From positions 620,001-684,000 of the forward strand of contig CAVUYE010000001.1 of the NCBI GenBank assembly GCA_963745665.1: DNA of 64,000 nucleotides, given 5' to 3'. Of this stretch, positions 1-7,880 are shown in pieces (position 1 is the stretch's first letter; every line of letters begins with the position of its first letter). A program made the translations under genes and the position numbers. A model generated the notes under the pieces. The model did not search any database. It saw only the letters and a list, made by a program, of their open reading frames with translations, and was not told where the DNA came from. Source of the DNA: Bog-473 sp963745665 (GTDB taxonomy: Bacteria > Actinomycetota > Acidimicrobiia > Acidimicrobiales > RAAP-2).

Positions 1-627
1 CGACAGGGGCTCCGCGCGGAAGCGCAGGGCCTCGACGAGCTTGTCCTCGGGCATCTCGACCTCAATGCCGAGCTCGGCCAGCGTGGCGGGGCGCCCGAGC
101 TTGAGCTCAAGGCGGGCCTGCGCCTTCTGCACGCGGGCCAGCGTGTCGCCGGCATGGACCGGAAGGCGGATGGTCCGGCCCGTGTTGGCGATGCCACGGG
201 TGATGGCCTGACGGATCCACCAGGTGGCGTACGTGGAGAACTTGAAGCCCTTGCGCCAGTCGAACTTCTCGACCGCGTGCATGAGGCCGAGGTTGCCCTC
301 CTGAATCAGGTCCAGCAACGGGAGCCCCGAAGCCTGGTACTTCTTGGCGATCGAGACCACCAGGCGCAAGTTCGACTGCACGAAGGTCTGCTGTGCCTGC
401 TCGCCCTCCATGACGGCGCGACGGAGCTCCCGCTTCTTCGCGGTGGTGAGCCCTTTGGGCGCCTTGGCCACGTCGGCCTCGGCTTCGCGCCCCGCCTCAA
501 TGGCCTGGGCCAAGCGGACCTCGTCGTCCTTGGTCAGCAGCGGGTACTGACCGATGTCTGTCAGGTAGAGCCGGACGAGATCCTCGTCGTCGCGCTCAAT
601 TCGTTCCTTGGCCAAAATCTTCGCCAA
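1..627 (-). CDS. RNA polymerase sigma-70 factor, primary-like (5' part; runs off the window)
   Basis: Only the first 209 codons are present; the gene continues beyond base 1. The protein directs RNA polymerase to promoters. Region 1.2 is visible near the N-terminus (VRLYLTDIGQYPLLT), followed by region 2 with the core-binding stretch RLVVSIAKKY, the hallmark LLDLIQEGNLGLMHAVEKFD, and the -10 melting/recognition segment FSTYATWWIRQAI. Region 3 begins at RTIRLPVHAGDTLARVQKAQ. This near-consensus region 2 is typical of group 1/2 factors (RpoD/SigA/HrdB type), not ECF or SigF. No ATG or GTG precedes region 1.2 in frame. The start is set at TTG 627 (MAKILAKERIERDDED), with GGAAGG just upstream; a second TTG lies four codons downstream. 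The long region 1.1 of principal factors is absent, so a group 2 or short group 1 factor is most likely. Confidence 0.92.
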   Translation of the reverse strand, partial: MAKILAKERIERDDEDLVRLYLTDIGQYPLLTKDDEVRLAQAIEAGREAEADVAKAPKGLTTAKKRELRRAVMEGEQAQQTFVQSNLRLVVSIAKKYQASGLPLLDLIQEGNLGLMHAVEKFDWRKGFKFSTYATWWIRQAITRGIANTGRTIRLPVHAGDTLARVQKAQARLELKLGRPATLAELGIEVEMPEDKLVEALRFRAEPLS

Positions 628-821
628 ACCTTCCGTCCCATGACCACGGCAGGGGAACCTGGCCGGGCTGTCGCGCTCGTGAAAACGCAGCCGACGACCG
701 TTTCGGGCGTACGTGGGCTGCCCAGACAGTGTAATGGGGTTGTCAAGATGTAGGCACAGCAGGGGAAACGTGTCGTAGCCCAACGCCCATTCCGGTGCGG
801 GCCCACGAGCAGCTTCCCTCG

Positions 822-1334
822 TCAACCCGTCGGCGACCCCTTGAGCAGAGCACGACCACCGGCGATCTCGACGGCCAGATCCCTGTGGGCGCTCGCCAGA
901 ACCTGCAGGACCGAGGCCTCGCTGACGGGGTTCGGCGTCTGTCGGTGGGCGTTGTAGACGGCCTGCAGCCGGGGGAGCGCTGTCTCGACCAGCGCCACCA
1001 CACCGGCCCGGGCGTCGGGCGCGGCAGCCACAGCGTCGAACGCCTCGGCCAAGGATCCCTGCGGTGGCGTCACCAGGCCCGTCCTCTCGACGCCCGCCCG
1101 CACCGGCAGCCGCTCGGCCCAGCAGGCGGCCAGCAGGCCGTGGCGCCGCGACACGCTGGCGCACCAGACCCGCAGCTCCGGCTGGAGCCCGCCGTCCCGA
1201 GCGTTGTCGGCCCCAGTCGCCCAGGCTCCTGCGACCTCGAAGATCTGCTTCTCGGCCCAGCAATAAGCGCCGACCAGCGCGGCCAACTGGTCAATGTCCC
1301 GCCACGTCGCGGTGGCGACCTCCGGCTCAGGCAC
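822..1334 (-). CDS. Small helical protein of unknown function, possibly ferritin-like
   Basis: A 170-residue protein starting at GTG 1334, which overlaps the last bases of the NAD synthetase gene, so the two are translationally coupled. I do not recognise a named family. The sequence is predominantly alpha-helical, with two clusters of Glu and His: WAEKQIFE early, SRRHGLLAACWAERLP in the middle, and ASAHRDLAVE near the end. That spacing is reminiscent of ferritin-like four-helix bundles, but a metal site is a guess. There is no signal peptide or membrane segment. A longer reading with an upstream ATG would run into the nadE coding sequence and has the Arg-rich composition of a shadow frame, so it was not used. 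The position between nadE and a sigma factor gives no functional hint. Confidence 0.72.
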   Translation of the reverse strand: MPEPEVATATWRDIDQLAALVGAYCWAEKQIFEVAGAWATGADNARDGGLQPELRVWCASVSRRHGLLAACWAERLPVRAGVERTGLVTPPQGSLAEAFDAVAAAPDARAGVVALVETALPRLQAVYNAHRQTPNPVSEASVLQVLASAHRDLAVEIAGGRALLKGSPTG

Positions 1335-3066
1335 GCTCCGACTCCTCCAGAGCCGAGGAGCGATAGCGGTTCGTGATGGGCATGCGACGGTCCTTGCCGA
1401 AGGCCTTCGTCGTGATGCGCACGCCCGGCGGCATCTGTCGGCGCTTGTACTCGGCGCCGTCGACCAGGCGGACGACCTGGTCCACAACCGCCGGGTCGAA
1501 CCCCTCCGCCACGAGTTCCGCCGCGGTGCGGTCACGTTCGACGTAGCCCTGCAGGACCGGGTCGAGCTCCTCGTACGGCGGGAGGGACTGGTCGTCGCGC
1601 TGATCCGGGCGCAACTCAGCCGAGGGCGGCTTGTCCAGCACGCTGTCGGGGATGGGGCCCGGCAGGCCCTCGAGCACGGCCTGCGTGTTCCGGAAGCGGC
1701 ACAGCTCGTACACGAGCGTCTTGGGTACGTCCTTGATCACCGCGAAACCCCCGGCCGAGTCCCCGTACAGCGTGGAGTAGCCGGTAGCCATCTCACTCTT
1801 GTTCCCCGTGGTGAGGACGATCCATCCCTTGGCGTTGGACACCGCCATGAGCAGCACGCCCCGCAAGCGCGACTGCAGGTTCTCGTCGGTCAGCCCGAAC
1901 GGTTCGCGCCCGAGCACCGGCGCCACCATGGAGGAGAACGCGACGTGCGCCTCCTCAATGGGCACGGTCTTCATGTCGACGCCGAGCCGCTCGGCCAGTG
2001 CGCGGGCGTCGTCGCGAGAACCCTCGCTCGAATAGCGCGACGGCATGGAGATGCCGTGCACCCGCGATGCACCCAGCGCGTCCACCGCGATGGCGGCCAC
2101 CAGCGAAGAGTCGATCCCGCCCGAGAGGCCGATCACCGCCTCGGAGAAGCCGTTCTTGCGGAGGTAGTCGCGAGTGCCCAGGACCAGGGCGGCGTACACC
2201 TCGGCGTGGTCGCTGAGGACGGGGCGCGGCGTCATCGGCGCCAGGGGGAGGTGGTCGGTGCGAGGGGCCCCGGTCACCACGACACGCGGCAGGAGCTCGG
2301 TGACAGCGCGCGGGGAGTGAGGCCCGATGGGCAGATCCACGACGACGAGATCCTCGGCGAACTGGGCGCCCGAGCCGACCAGGGTCCCCTCAGCGTCGAC
2401 GATGAGCGAGTCGCCGTCGAAGACCAGCTCGTCCTGCCCTCCCACCTGGTTCACGTAAGCGACGGCACACCCGGCCTCAGCCACCCGGCCCGCCAGCATG
2501 GCGAGTCGCTCGACCCGCCGTCCCCGGTTGTACGGCGATGCGTTGAGGTTCACCACCACGTCCGCCCCGGCGCGCCCGGCTTGGGCGACGGGGCCGTCGT
2601 CGAACCAGATGTCCTCACAGATGGAGACTCCGACCCAGGCGCCCGCCACCCCGAACAGCGGGGGCGGCTCGTGGCTCGGCACGAACCACCGTTGCTCGTC
2701 GAAGACGCCATAGTTGGGCAGGAAGCGCTTGTTGTAGACGCCGACCACGCGCCCGCCGGCGCACACCGCGGCGGCGTTGGCCAGCCCGACCCCGCCCGGA
2801 GCGGCGCCCACGAACCCGACCACGACGGCGCAGTGCCCCGTGGCGGCGGCGACCTTCTCGAGCGCCGTCACGTTGTCGGCCACGAACCCCGGCTTGAGAA
2901 GGAGATCCTCGGGCGGATAGCCCGGGATCGCCAGTTCGGGCATCACACAGATGTCGGCCCCGGCCGCCTCGGCGGCAGCCAGCGCGGAAAGCACCCGTTC
3001 CACGTTGCCGGACAGGTCGCCGACCACGGTGTTGAGCTGCGCGGCGGCGAGGCGCAGAGACGGCAT
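1327..3066 (-). CDS. nadE: Glutamine-dependent NAD+ synthetase
   Basis: Catalyses the last step of NAD+ formation: ATP-dependent amidation of deamido-NAD+ with ammonia released from glutamine, in the cytoplasm. The 579-residue length fits the two-domain form. The N-terminal nitrilase-type glutaminase domain (about 1-270) shows the Glu-Lys-Cys triad regions: MPELAIPGYPPEDLLL, YNKRFLPNYGVFDE and SICEDIW. The C-terminal synthetase domain has the PP-loop GLSGGIDSSLVAAIAVDALG and later TTGNKSEMATGYSTLYGD, where the ATP and NaAD sites lie. The start ATG at 3066 sits right at the beginning of the nitrilase fold. It is divergent from glnA. The 3' end overlaps the start of the downstream 170-residue gene by eight bases. 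Confidence 0.97.
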   Translation of the reverse strand: MPSLRLAAAQLNTVVGDLSGNVERVLSALAAAEAAGADICVMPELAIPGYPPEDLLLKPGFVADNVTALEKVAAATGHCAVVVGFVGAAPGGVGLANAAAVCAGGRVVGVYNKRFLPNYGVFDEQRWFVPSHEPPPLFGVAGAWVGVSICEDIWFDDGPVAQAGRAGADVVVNLNASPYNRGRRVERLAMLAGRVAEAGCAVAYVNQVGGQDELVFDGDSLIVDAEGTLVGSGAQFAEDLVVVDLPIGPHSPRAVTELLPRVVVTGAPRTDHLPLAPMTPRPVLSDHAEVYAALVLGTRDYLRKNGFSEAVIGLSGGIDSSLVAAIAVDALGASRVHGISMPSRYSSEGSRDDARALAERLGVDMKTVPIEEAHVAFSSMVAPVLGREPFGLTDENLQSRLRGVLLMAVSNAKGWIVLTTGNKSEMATGYSTLYGDSAGGFAVIKDVPKTLVYELCRFRNTQAVLEGLPGPIPDSVLDKPPSAELRPDQRDDQSLPPYEELDPVLQGYVERDRTAAELVAEGFDPAVVDQVVRLVDGAEYKRRQMPPGVRITTKAFGKDRRMPITNRYRSSALEESERA

Positions 3067-3161
3067 CGCTCCAGATTACCGGCGGCCCCCGCCCCGCCTG
3101 CTGGCCGGCCGGCCGGCCCAGGCTCCCGGAAGATCGGGGTTCCCGGGCATGCGAAGCTTGT
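3067..3161. promoter_or_regulatory. Divergent nadE/glnA intergenic region with GGCC palindrome run
   Basis: These 95 bases must hold the 5' signals of both nadE and glnA. The most obvious structure is a self-complementary run of GGCC units at 3103-3118. I could not find a convincing -35/-10 pair or a GlnR box (GTnAC-n6-GnAAC) by eye, so this is a region call, not a promoter map. Confidence 0.35.
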
Positions 3162-4499
3162 GTGGTGCAAAGCCAGCGGGATTACGTGCTCCGGACCGCC
3201 GAAGAGCGAGGGATCCGCTTCGTCCAGTTGTGGTTCACGGACGTGCTGGGGACCCCCAAGGGGTTCAACATCACCTCGGCCGAGCTCGAGAACGCGCTCG
3301 ACGAGGGGATGACCTTCGACGGCTCGGCGATCGACGGCTTCAGCCGGGTGCAGGAGGCCGACGTCCTGGCCCGCCCCGACCCAGAGACCTTTCAGCTCCT
3401 GCCGTGGCACCACGACGATGCACAGGTGGCCCGAGTCTTCTGCGATATCGCCAACCTCAACGGCACGCCGTTCGAGGGTGACCCCCGCCACGCGTTGCGC
3501 CGGACGCTCGAACGGGCCCGCGCCGCCGGCTTCACCTTCTTTGCGTCGCCGGAAGTGGAGTACTTCTACTTCGCCGATGCCGACCCGGGGCGGGGCCCGG
3601 TCACCCTCGACGCCGGCTCGTACTTCGACCTGTCCGTCGCCGACCTGACGAGCGACCTCCGTCGAAGGTCCGTGCTCATGCTCGAGGAGATGGGTATCCC
3701 CGTCGAGCACACCCAGCACGAGGATGCCCGGAGCCAGCACGAAATCGACCTCCGCTACACCGACGCGCTCACCATGGCCGATACGGTCATGACCACCCGC
3801 ATGGTGATCAAGGAGATGGCGCGCCAGGAGGGCGTCTTCGCCTCCTTCATGCCCAAGCCGCTCGCCGGAGTGCAGGGTTCGGGGATGCACACGCACATCT
3901 CGTTGTGGGAGGGCGAGCGCAACGCCTTCGTCGACGAGAACGACCAGTACGGGCTCTCCGAGGTGGCGCGGCGCTTCATCGCCGGTCTGCTGTTCCACGC
4001 CCGCGAGATCACCGCTGTCACCAACCAGTGGGTCAACTCCTACAAGCGGCTCATCCGTGGCTACGAGGCGCCCGTCCACGTCAGTTGGGCCCGCAACAAT
4101 CGCTCCGCACTGGTCCGGGTGCCCGTGGTGAAGATGGGGAAGTCCGAGTCGACACGGCTCGAGTACCGGGCGCCCGACAGCGCCTGCAATCCGTACCTGA
4201 CGTTCGCGGTCATTCTGGCCGCCGGACTGCGCGGCCTGGCCGAGGACTATCCGCTGCCGCCCGAGGCCGACGACAACCTGTTCACCCTCACCCCCAAGGA
4301 GCTGGCGAAGAAGGGGATCGAGCAATTGCCCTCGAGCCTGCACGATGCCGTCAACGAGATGGAGGGCTCCGAGCTACTGGCCGACACGCTGGGCGACCAC
4401 GTCTTCGAATGGTTCATCCGCAACAAGCGGGAGGAGTGGGACGCCTATCAGGCCCAGGTGACCCAGTTCGAGCTGGACCGCTACCTGCCCCTTCTCTGA
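3162..4499 (+). CDS. glnA: Glutamine synthetase, type I (alpha-like, no adenylylation tyrosine)
   Basis: Makes glutamine from glutamate, ammonia and ATP; cytoplasmic, dodecameric in the family. The 445-residue protein has the beta-grasp domain (FVQLWFTDVLG, then the MTFDGSAIDGFSR loop) and the catalytic domain with MPKPLAGVQGSGMHTHISLW, NSYKRLIRGYEAPVHVSW and the ATP/glutamate segment ESTRLEYRAPDSACNPYLTF. Two features indicate the alpha subgroup: the short length, and DDNLFTLTP at the place where beta enzymes carry the adenylylated Tyr (NLYDLPPE); here it is Phe. Control by adenylylation is therefore unlikely. Translation starts at one of two adjacent GTG codons (3162 or 3165). The next gene, nine bases downstream, is a GlnR-like regulator, which fits nitrogen control. 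Confidence 0.96.
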   Translation: MVQSQRDYVLRTAEERGIRFVQLWFTDVLGTPKGFNITSAELENALDEGMTFDGSAIDGFSRVQEADVLARPDPETFQLLPWHHDDAQVARVFCDIANLNGTPFEGDPRHALRRTLERARAAGFTFFASPEVEYFYFADADPGRGPVTLDAGSYFDLSVADLTSDLRRRSVLMLEEMGIPVEHTQHEDARSQHEIDLRYTDALTMADTVMTTRMVIKEMARQEGVFASFMPKPLAGVQGSGMHTHISLWEGERNAFVDENDQYGLSEVARRFIAGLLFHAREITAVTNQWVNSYKRLIRGYEAPVHVSWARNNRSALVRVPVVKMGKSESTRLEYRAPDSACNPYLTFAVILAAGLRGLAEDYPLPPEADDNLFTLTPKELAKKGIEQLPSSLHDAVNEMEGSELLADTLGDHVFEWFIRNKREEWDAYQAQVTQFELDRYLPLL

Positions 4500-4508
4500 G
4501 CTCGACGA

Positions 4509-5282
4509 ATGATGGACCCTCTCCTCTGCTTTCCGGTCGACCTCCCCGCCGAGGTCACGCTCGCGCTGCAGAACGCGGGCCTCGGCCATCGGAGCGTGAC
4601 CGGACCCGACGACGTGGTCGCCTCGGGCCCCGACGGCCGCGTCACGGGCTATTCGGGCGCGCTCGTCGTCACCGGCGACGACATGTCCGCCGCCATCGCC
4701 TTCTGCCGCCACCTCCGGCTACGCGAGGTGCCCGTGACCCCGTTGCTCCTCGCCATCGGGACGGGACAGGTCGGTGAGCTCCTGCTGCGCGACGACCTCT
4801 ACGACGACTTCTGCGTGCTACCCGCCCGGCCGGATGAGCTGGCGGCCCGTCTGCAGCACCTGTTCTGGCGTACGGGGCAGAGCATGCGGCCCGACATCAT
4901 TGAGTACGGGCCCCTCATGCTCAACCTCGAGACGTACCAGGCCGCGGTCTCGGGTCGCGTGCTCGACCTGACCTACATGGAGTACGAGCTCCTGCGCTTC
5001 TTGGCCGGCCACCCGGCCAAGGTTTTCACCCGCGAGACGCTGCTCAGCCGGGTGTGGGGCTATGAGTACTACGGCGGCGCGCGCACGGTCGACGTCCACA
5101 TCCGGCGCCTGCGGGCCAAGCTCGGCGAGGAGCACGCCCATCTGATTCAGACGGTCCGCTCGGTCGGCTACCGCTTCGGTCAGGTGGCCTGGCATCCCGG
5201 CGTGGCACAGCGCAATGGAGCCACGTCGGCACCGACGGCACCGACAACGCCGTCGCCGGCGGCTCAGCCCACCGGCGCGTAG
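4509..5282 (+). CDS. GlnR-like orphan response regulator (OmpR-type winged helix, degenerate receiver)
   Basis: The 257-residue protein has an N-terminal receiver-like domain (about 1-120) and a clear OmpR/PhoB winged-helix DNA-binding domain (about 135-225: LTYMEYELLRFLAGHPAKVFT, then RTVDVHIRRLRAKLG and IQTVRSVGYRF). The receiver lacks the usual phosphorylation machinery: there is no acidic pair after the first strand (CFPVDL), the phosphoacceptor position reads ALVVTGDD, and the conserved Lys of the K-P motif is replaced (VLPARP). GlnR, the actinobacterial nitrogen regulator, is likewise an orphan OmpR-type protein that works without phosphorylation. Adjacency to glnA makes a nitrogen-control role the best guess. 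No histidine kinase lies nearby. Its last 19 bases overlap the convergent ridA gene. Confidence 0.85.
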   Translation: MMDPLLCFPVDLPAEVTLALQNAGLGHRSVTGPDDVVASGPDGRVTGYSGALVVTGDDMSAAIAFCRHLRLREVPVTPLLLAIGTGQVGELLLRDDLYDDFCVLPARPDELAARLQHLFWRTGQSMRPDIIEYGPLMLNLETYQAAVSGRVLDLTYMEYELLRFLAGHPAKVFTRETLLSRVWGYEYYGGARTVDVHIRRLRAKLGEEHAHLIQTVRSVGYRFGQVAWHPGVAQRNGATSAPTAPTTPSPAAQPTGA

Positions 5283-5632
5283 GCCCAAGCTTCGACCTCG
5301 ATCCGGGCCCCGATGGGGAGGGCCGCCACCGCGACGGCCGAACGCGTCGGTCTGTTCTCGGTGAAGTACTCCACCCACACCTCGTTCATGGCGCCGAACT
5401 CGGACATGTCGAGGAGGAACACCGTGGTCTTGACGACGTCGGCCAGCGTCGCGCCCTCTTTCGCGAGCACGTCGGCCACGTTCTGCAGGACCTGTCTGAG
5501 CTCGGCGATGGTCCCGCCCTCGACCAACCGGGGCTTCCCGCTGCCGTCGGTGGCCAGGCCGACCTGACCCGAGGTGATGACCCAGTCGCCGACACGACGG
5601 ACGGGGGAGTAGGGACCAACGGCAGGGCTCAT
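5264..5632 (-). CDS. RidA/YjgF/YER057c family protein
   Basis: RidA-family proteins hydrolyse reactive enamine/imine intermediates released by PLP enzymes, as cytoplasmic trimers. The 122-residue protein has the family pattern: GPYSPVRRVGDWVITSGQVGL at the N-terminus, the helix TIAELRQVLQNVADVLAKEGA, and the C-terminal strand region RPTRSAVAVAALPIGARIEVEAWA. The family Arg that binds the substrate carboxylate corresponds to RSAV. Its ATG overlaps the TGA of the upstream molybdo-hydroxylase-like gene (5629-5632), so it is the last gene of a hesB - hydroxylase - ridA operon. The 3' ends of ridA and the glnR-like gene overlap on opposite strands. A RidA-like gene is also found in the mycobacterial whiB4 neighbourhood that the next 10 kb resembles. 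Confidence 0.93.
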   Translation of the reverse strand: MSPAVGPYSPVRRVGDWVITSGQVGLATDGSGKPRLVEGGTIAELRQVLQNVADVLAKEGATLADVVKTTVFLLDMSEFGAMNEVWVEYFTENRPTRSAVAVAALPIGARIEVEAWAYAPVG

Positions 5633-7308
5633 GCGCGCTCCTCTGGGCTCCCCGATGCTGCCACGTCACGCGACGGCGCCCGCACGGCATCGCGCCGGGT
5701 CGGCCAGCGACCCGGCAGCCCTTCGGCGATCCAGGCTGCCGCCAAGGTGGCGGCGAACACAGCGTTCGAGCCGTTGACGGGCCAACCATCCTCCTCGTGC
5801 AGCCGGACCGTGACCTGGGGCATGTCACGGGCGGCGAGGATGCCGAACGAGCGGATCGTGAGGTCAACGGGTTCACCGGCATGGTCGAGGGCGATCCCCT
5901 CGCTCCACACCATGCCGAGCGCCTGGTGCACCGCGCCGAGCGCGTAGGAACGCAGCGTCACCGGGCAGAGGACGGCACCTGCCCACACGTCCACCTCGAC
6001 CCAGCCGCGCGACCCTTCTTTCACCTGCAGTTCGACGCGGGCACTGCCGGCCCCGGGCACGGCGACGTGCGCCTCGCCACCGCCCGGCGCGCCAGGCGCT
6101 GCAAGGAGCGCTGCACGCGCCGCCAGCACCTCGGCCCAGCCCGCGCCGCGCAGGTCGGACGACACCGGCGGCCCGGAGACATCGACCAGCCCGACCTCCA
6201 GGCCGGGGTTGCCGGCCTGCAGCCGGCGCACCAACGGTTGAAGGTCGGCCGATCCCGGCGTGCGGCCCATCCGGACGACCCCGGTCCCATCGGAACGGAG
6301 CGCGACGGCCAGGGGCGGGCGCTTGGGGCCGAGCCGCACGACATCCTCACGCCGCCACAGGACGCGGACGACGTCGCCGGTCGCGTCGGCGAGCGCCCGG
6401 GCGACAGTGGGGACCGGACTGTGTCGTTTGCCCCCGAACGCCCCGCCGTTGGCCAGCGGGGAGGCTGCAAGATGGCCAGGTCGGGCCCAGCTGGCGTCCG
6501 GCTCGACGTAGGCCGGCTCGAGCCACGACGTCTGCAGTGTGAGGGCCCAGTCACCTCGGGGCAACGCGACGGGATGCGACAAGGGCACTGTGCTGTTGCG
6601 GCCCTGCACGCGCCCGCTGGCGGCACGGGCGGCACGTAGGTCGGGGGCGAGTGCCCCGTCGGCCCCGAGTTGGACCCGTGCGGCAGGTGGTGCCGAGTCG
6701 TCGGCGAAACCGCCGGCGCCGAGGACCACGTCGGGCCCAGAGTTCTGAAAAGCCGGCCCTTCGACCTGGGCGCGCCACGCGGCCAGCAACGGATTGCGGG
6801 GATCGCCAGAGGGGGGCGGTGGCGCGCCGTCGACACCAAGTGCGCTGCATGCGGCCTCGACAATCGACTGCCAGCCCGTGCACCGGCACACGTGTGCGCG
6901 CAACGCGGCTTCGACATCGCGCCGCGTCGCCGGCCGGCTGGTTCCCGTCTGCTCGAGCGCGGCCAGCCGCATCACTATGCCGGGTGTGCAGAAGCCGCAT
7001 TGGCTGGCTCCATGCTCGACGAAGGCGGCCGCCCATCGGTCGCGCAGCGCTTCGGGGGCTCCCTCGAGCGTGGTGACATGGCGACCGGCGATGCGCCGGA
7101 CGGGGGTGACGCACGCAACGCGCGGAGCTCCGTCGACCCACACCGTGCAACAGCCGCACTGGCCCTGTGGACTACAACCGTCCTTGACGGATCGGCAGCC
7201 GAGCTCCTCGCGCAACGCGTCCAGCAGGCTGATGTTGTCCTCCACCGCGGCGGCGTCGCCGTTGAGGGTGAACGCGACAGACGTGGGCGCGGGCGCGCCG
7301 AGGCCCAT
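5629..7308 (-). CDS. Fused [2Fe-2S] and shortened molybdopterin domain protein, xanthine dehydrogenase family
   Basis: The 559-residue protein joins two parts that are normally separate subunits. Residues 10-155 are a CoxS/XdhA-type iron-sulfur domain. The plant-ferredoxin cluster is represented by C45, C51, C54 and C66, with one residue more than usual between the first two. The second [2Fe-2S] cluster has C104, C107, C141 and C143 (QCGFCTPG and CRCTGW). Residues 185-535 match only the later part of the molybdopterin-binding subunit, including NGGAFGGK (287-294). The full subunit is about 750 residues, so roughly half is missing, and no FAD subunit is nearby. It lies between hesB and ridA in one operon. 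Electron transfer by the FeS part is plausible; whether it binds molybdopterin is unclear. It may be a deletion product or a specialised form. Confidence 0.8.
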   Translation of the reverse strand: MGLGAPAPTSVAFTLNGDAAAVEDNISLLDALREELGCRSVKDGCSPQGQCGCCTVWVDGAPRVACVTPVRRIAGRHVTTLEGAPEALRDRWAAAFVEHGASQCGFCTPGIVMRLAALEQTGTSRPATRRDVEAALRAHVCRCTGWQSIVEAACSALGVDGAPPPPSGDPRNPLLAAWRAQVEGPAFQNSGPDVVLGAGGFADDSAPPAARVQLGADGALAPDLRAARAASGRVQGRNSTVPLSHPVALPRGDWALTLQTSWLEPAYVEPDASWARPGHLAASPLANGGAFGGKRHSPVPTVARALADATGDVVRVLWRREDVVRLGPKRPPLAVALRSDGTGVVRMGRTPGSADLQPLVRRLQAGNPGLEVGLVDVSGPPVSSDLRGAGWAEVLAARAALLAAPGAPGGGEAHVAVPGAGSARVELQVKEGSRGWVEVDVWAGAVLCPVTLRSYALGAVHQALGMVWSEGIALDHAGEPVDLTIRSFGILAARDMPQVTVRLHEEDGWPVNGSNAVFAATLAAAWIAEGLPGRWPTRRDAVRAPSRDVAASGSPEERA

Positions 7309-7360
7309 TTGTTGCTCGGGGGTGGTGCCTGCTCCGCTCAGGAGGCGGGGTGCCCGACCC

Positions 7361-7726
7361 TCAGCTGAAGGAGGAGCCGCATCCGCAGGTGCGGGTGGCG
7401 TTCGGGTTGATGATGTTGAAGCCGGCGCCCTGCAGGCCGTCGCTGTACTCGAGGGTCGAGCCGGTCAGCAGCTCCGCACTGGCCGAGTCCACGACCACAC
7501 GCACGGAGCCGAACTCGCGCACCACGTCGTCGGGCATGACCTCGGTGTCGAAGAACATCTCGTAGCTGTAGCCGGAGCAGCCGCCGGGCTTGACGGCGAC
7601 CCGCAGCGCCAGCTCCTCGCCCTCTTCCTGGGCGAGCAACTCGCCGACCTTGGCCACGGCGTCGTCGCTGAGCGTCACCGGTGCCGGCTTCTTCCCGATG
7701 TTGACGGAAGTGGACATCGTCGTCAC
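7361..7726 (-). CDS. HesB/IscA-type iron-sulfur cluster insertion protein
   Basis: A-type carrier that receives Fe-S clusters and delivers them to apo-enzymes. The 121-residue protein shows the three invariant cysteines, one in GGCSGYSY and two in the C-terminal TCGCGSSFS, within the compact HesB fold (VTLSDDAVAKVGELL at the start, GFNIINPNATRTCGCG at the end). The start is GTG 7726, because AGGAGG lies a few bases upstream (7730-7738 on the other strand); an internal ATG three codons later is less well placed. The downstream gene in the same direction, 52 bases away, is a protein with two [2Fe-2S] clusters, a natural client. The divergent neighbour mrp is also an Fe-S carrier, so this is a small Fe-S assembly locus. 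Confidence 0.93.
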   Translation of the reverse strand: MTTMSTSVNIGKKPAPVTLSDDAVAKVGELLAQEEGEELALRVAVKPGGCSGYSYEMFFDTEVMPDDVVREFGSVRVVVDSASAELLTGSTLEYSDGLQGAGFNIINPNATRTCGCGSSFS

Positions 7727-7880
7727 TGGATCCTCCTCATTGCGCCGCACGCCTGGCGACCGACCGCCCGGGTGCACGGTGCGCCCACGGACGAGCACCA
7801 TGTTACCGGCGCTGGGCCGACCTCGGCACCCAAGCCGGCCAGGGACGGAATTCCCCGCCACGCAGGTACAATTGTCGTCC
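7727..7880. promoter_or_regulatory. Divergent hesB/mrp intergenic region
   Basis: These 154 bases separate the ribosome binding site of hesB from the ATG of mrp and must carry both promoters. The mrp side has the relatively AT-rich segment GTACAATTGTCG just before the start, which could be a -10-like element of a nearly leaderless transcript. No operator motif was recognised. Confidence 0.3.

Noticed and set aside
735..749. TTGACA upstream of the sigma factor gene as a -35 box
   Set aside because: No acceptable -10 hexamer lies 16-18 bases downstream on the minus strand, so I did not annotate a promoter.
3103..3118. GGCC palindrome run as a transcription factor operator
   Set aside because: In this GC-rich DNA a short GGCC run is likely by chance, and no known motif matches.
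1294..3312. Plus-strand open frame of 672 codons over nadE
   Set aside because: It is antisense to a full NAD synthetase with all catalytic motifs; the translation is rich in His, Arg and Gly with no domain, typical of a GC-rich mirror frame.
2943..4343. Minus-strand open frame of 466 codons over glnA
   Set aside because: It mirrors glutamine synthetase and has no recognisable domain of its own.
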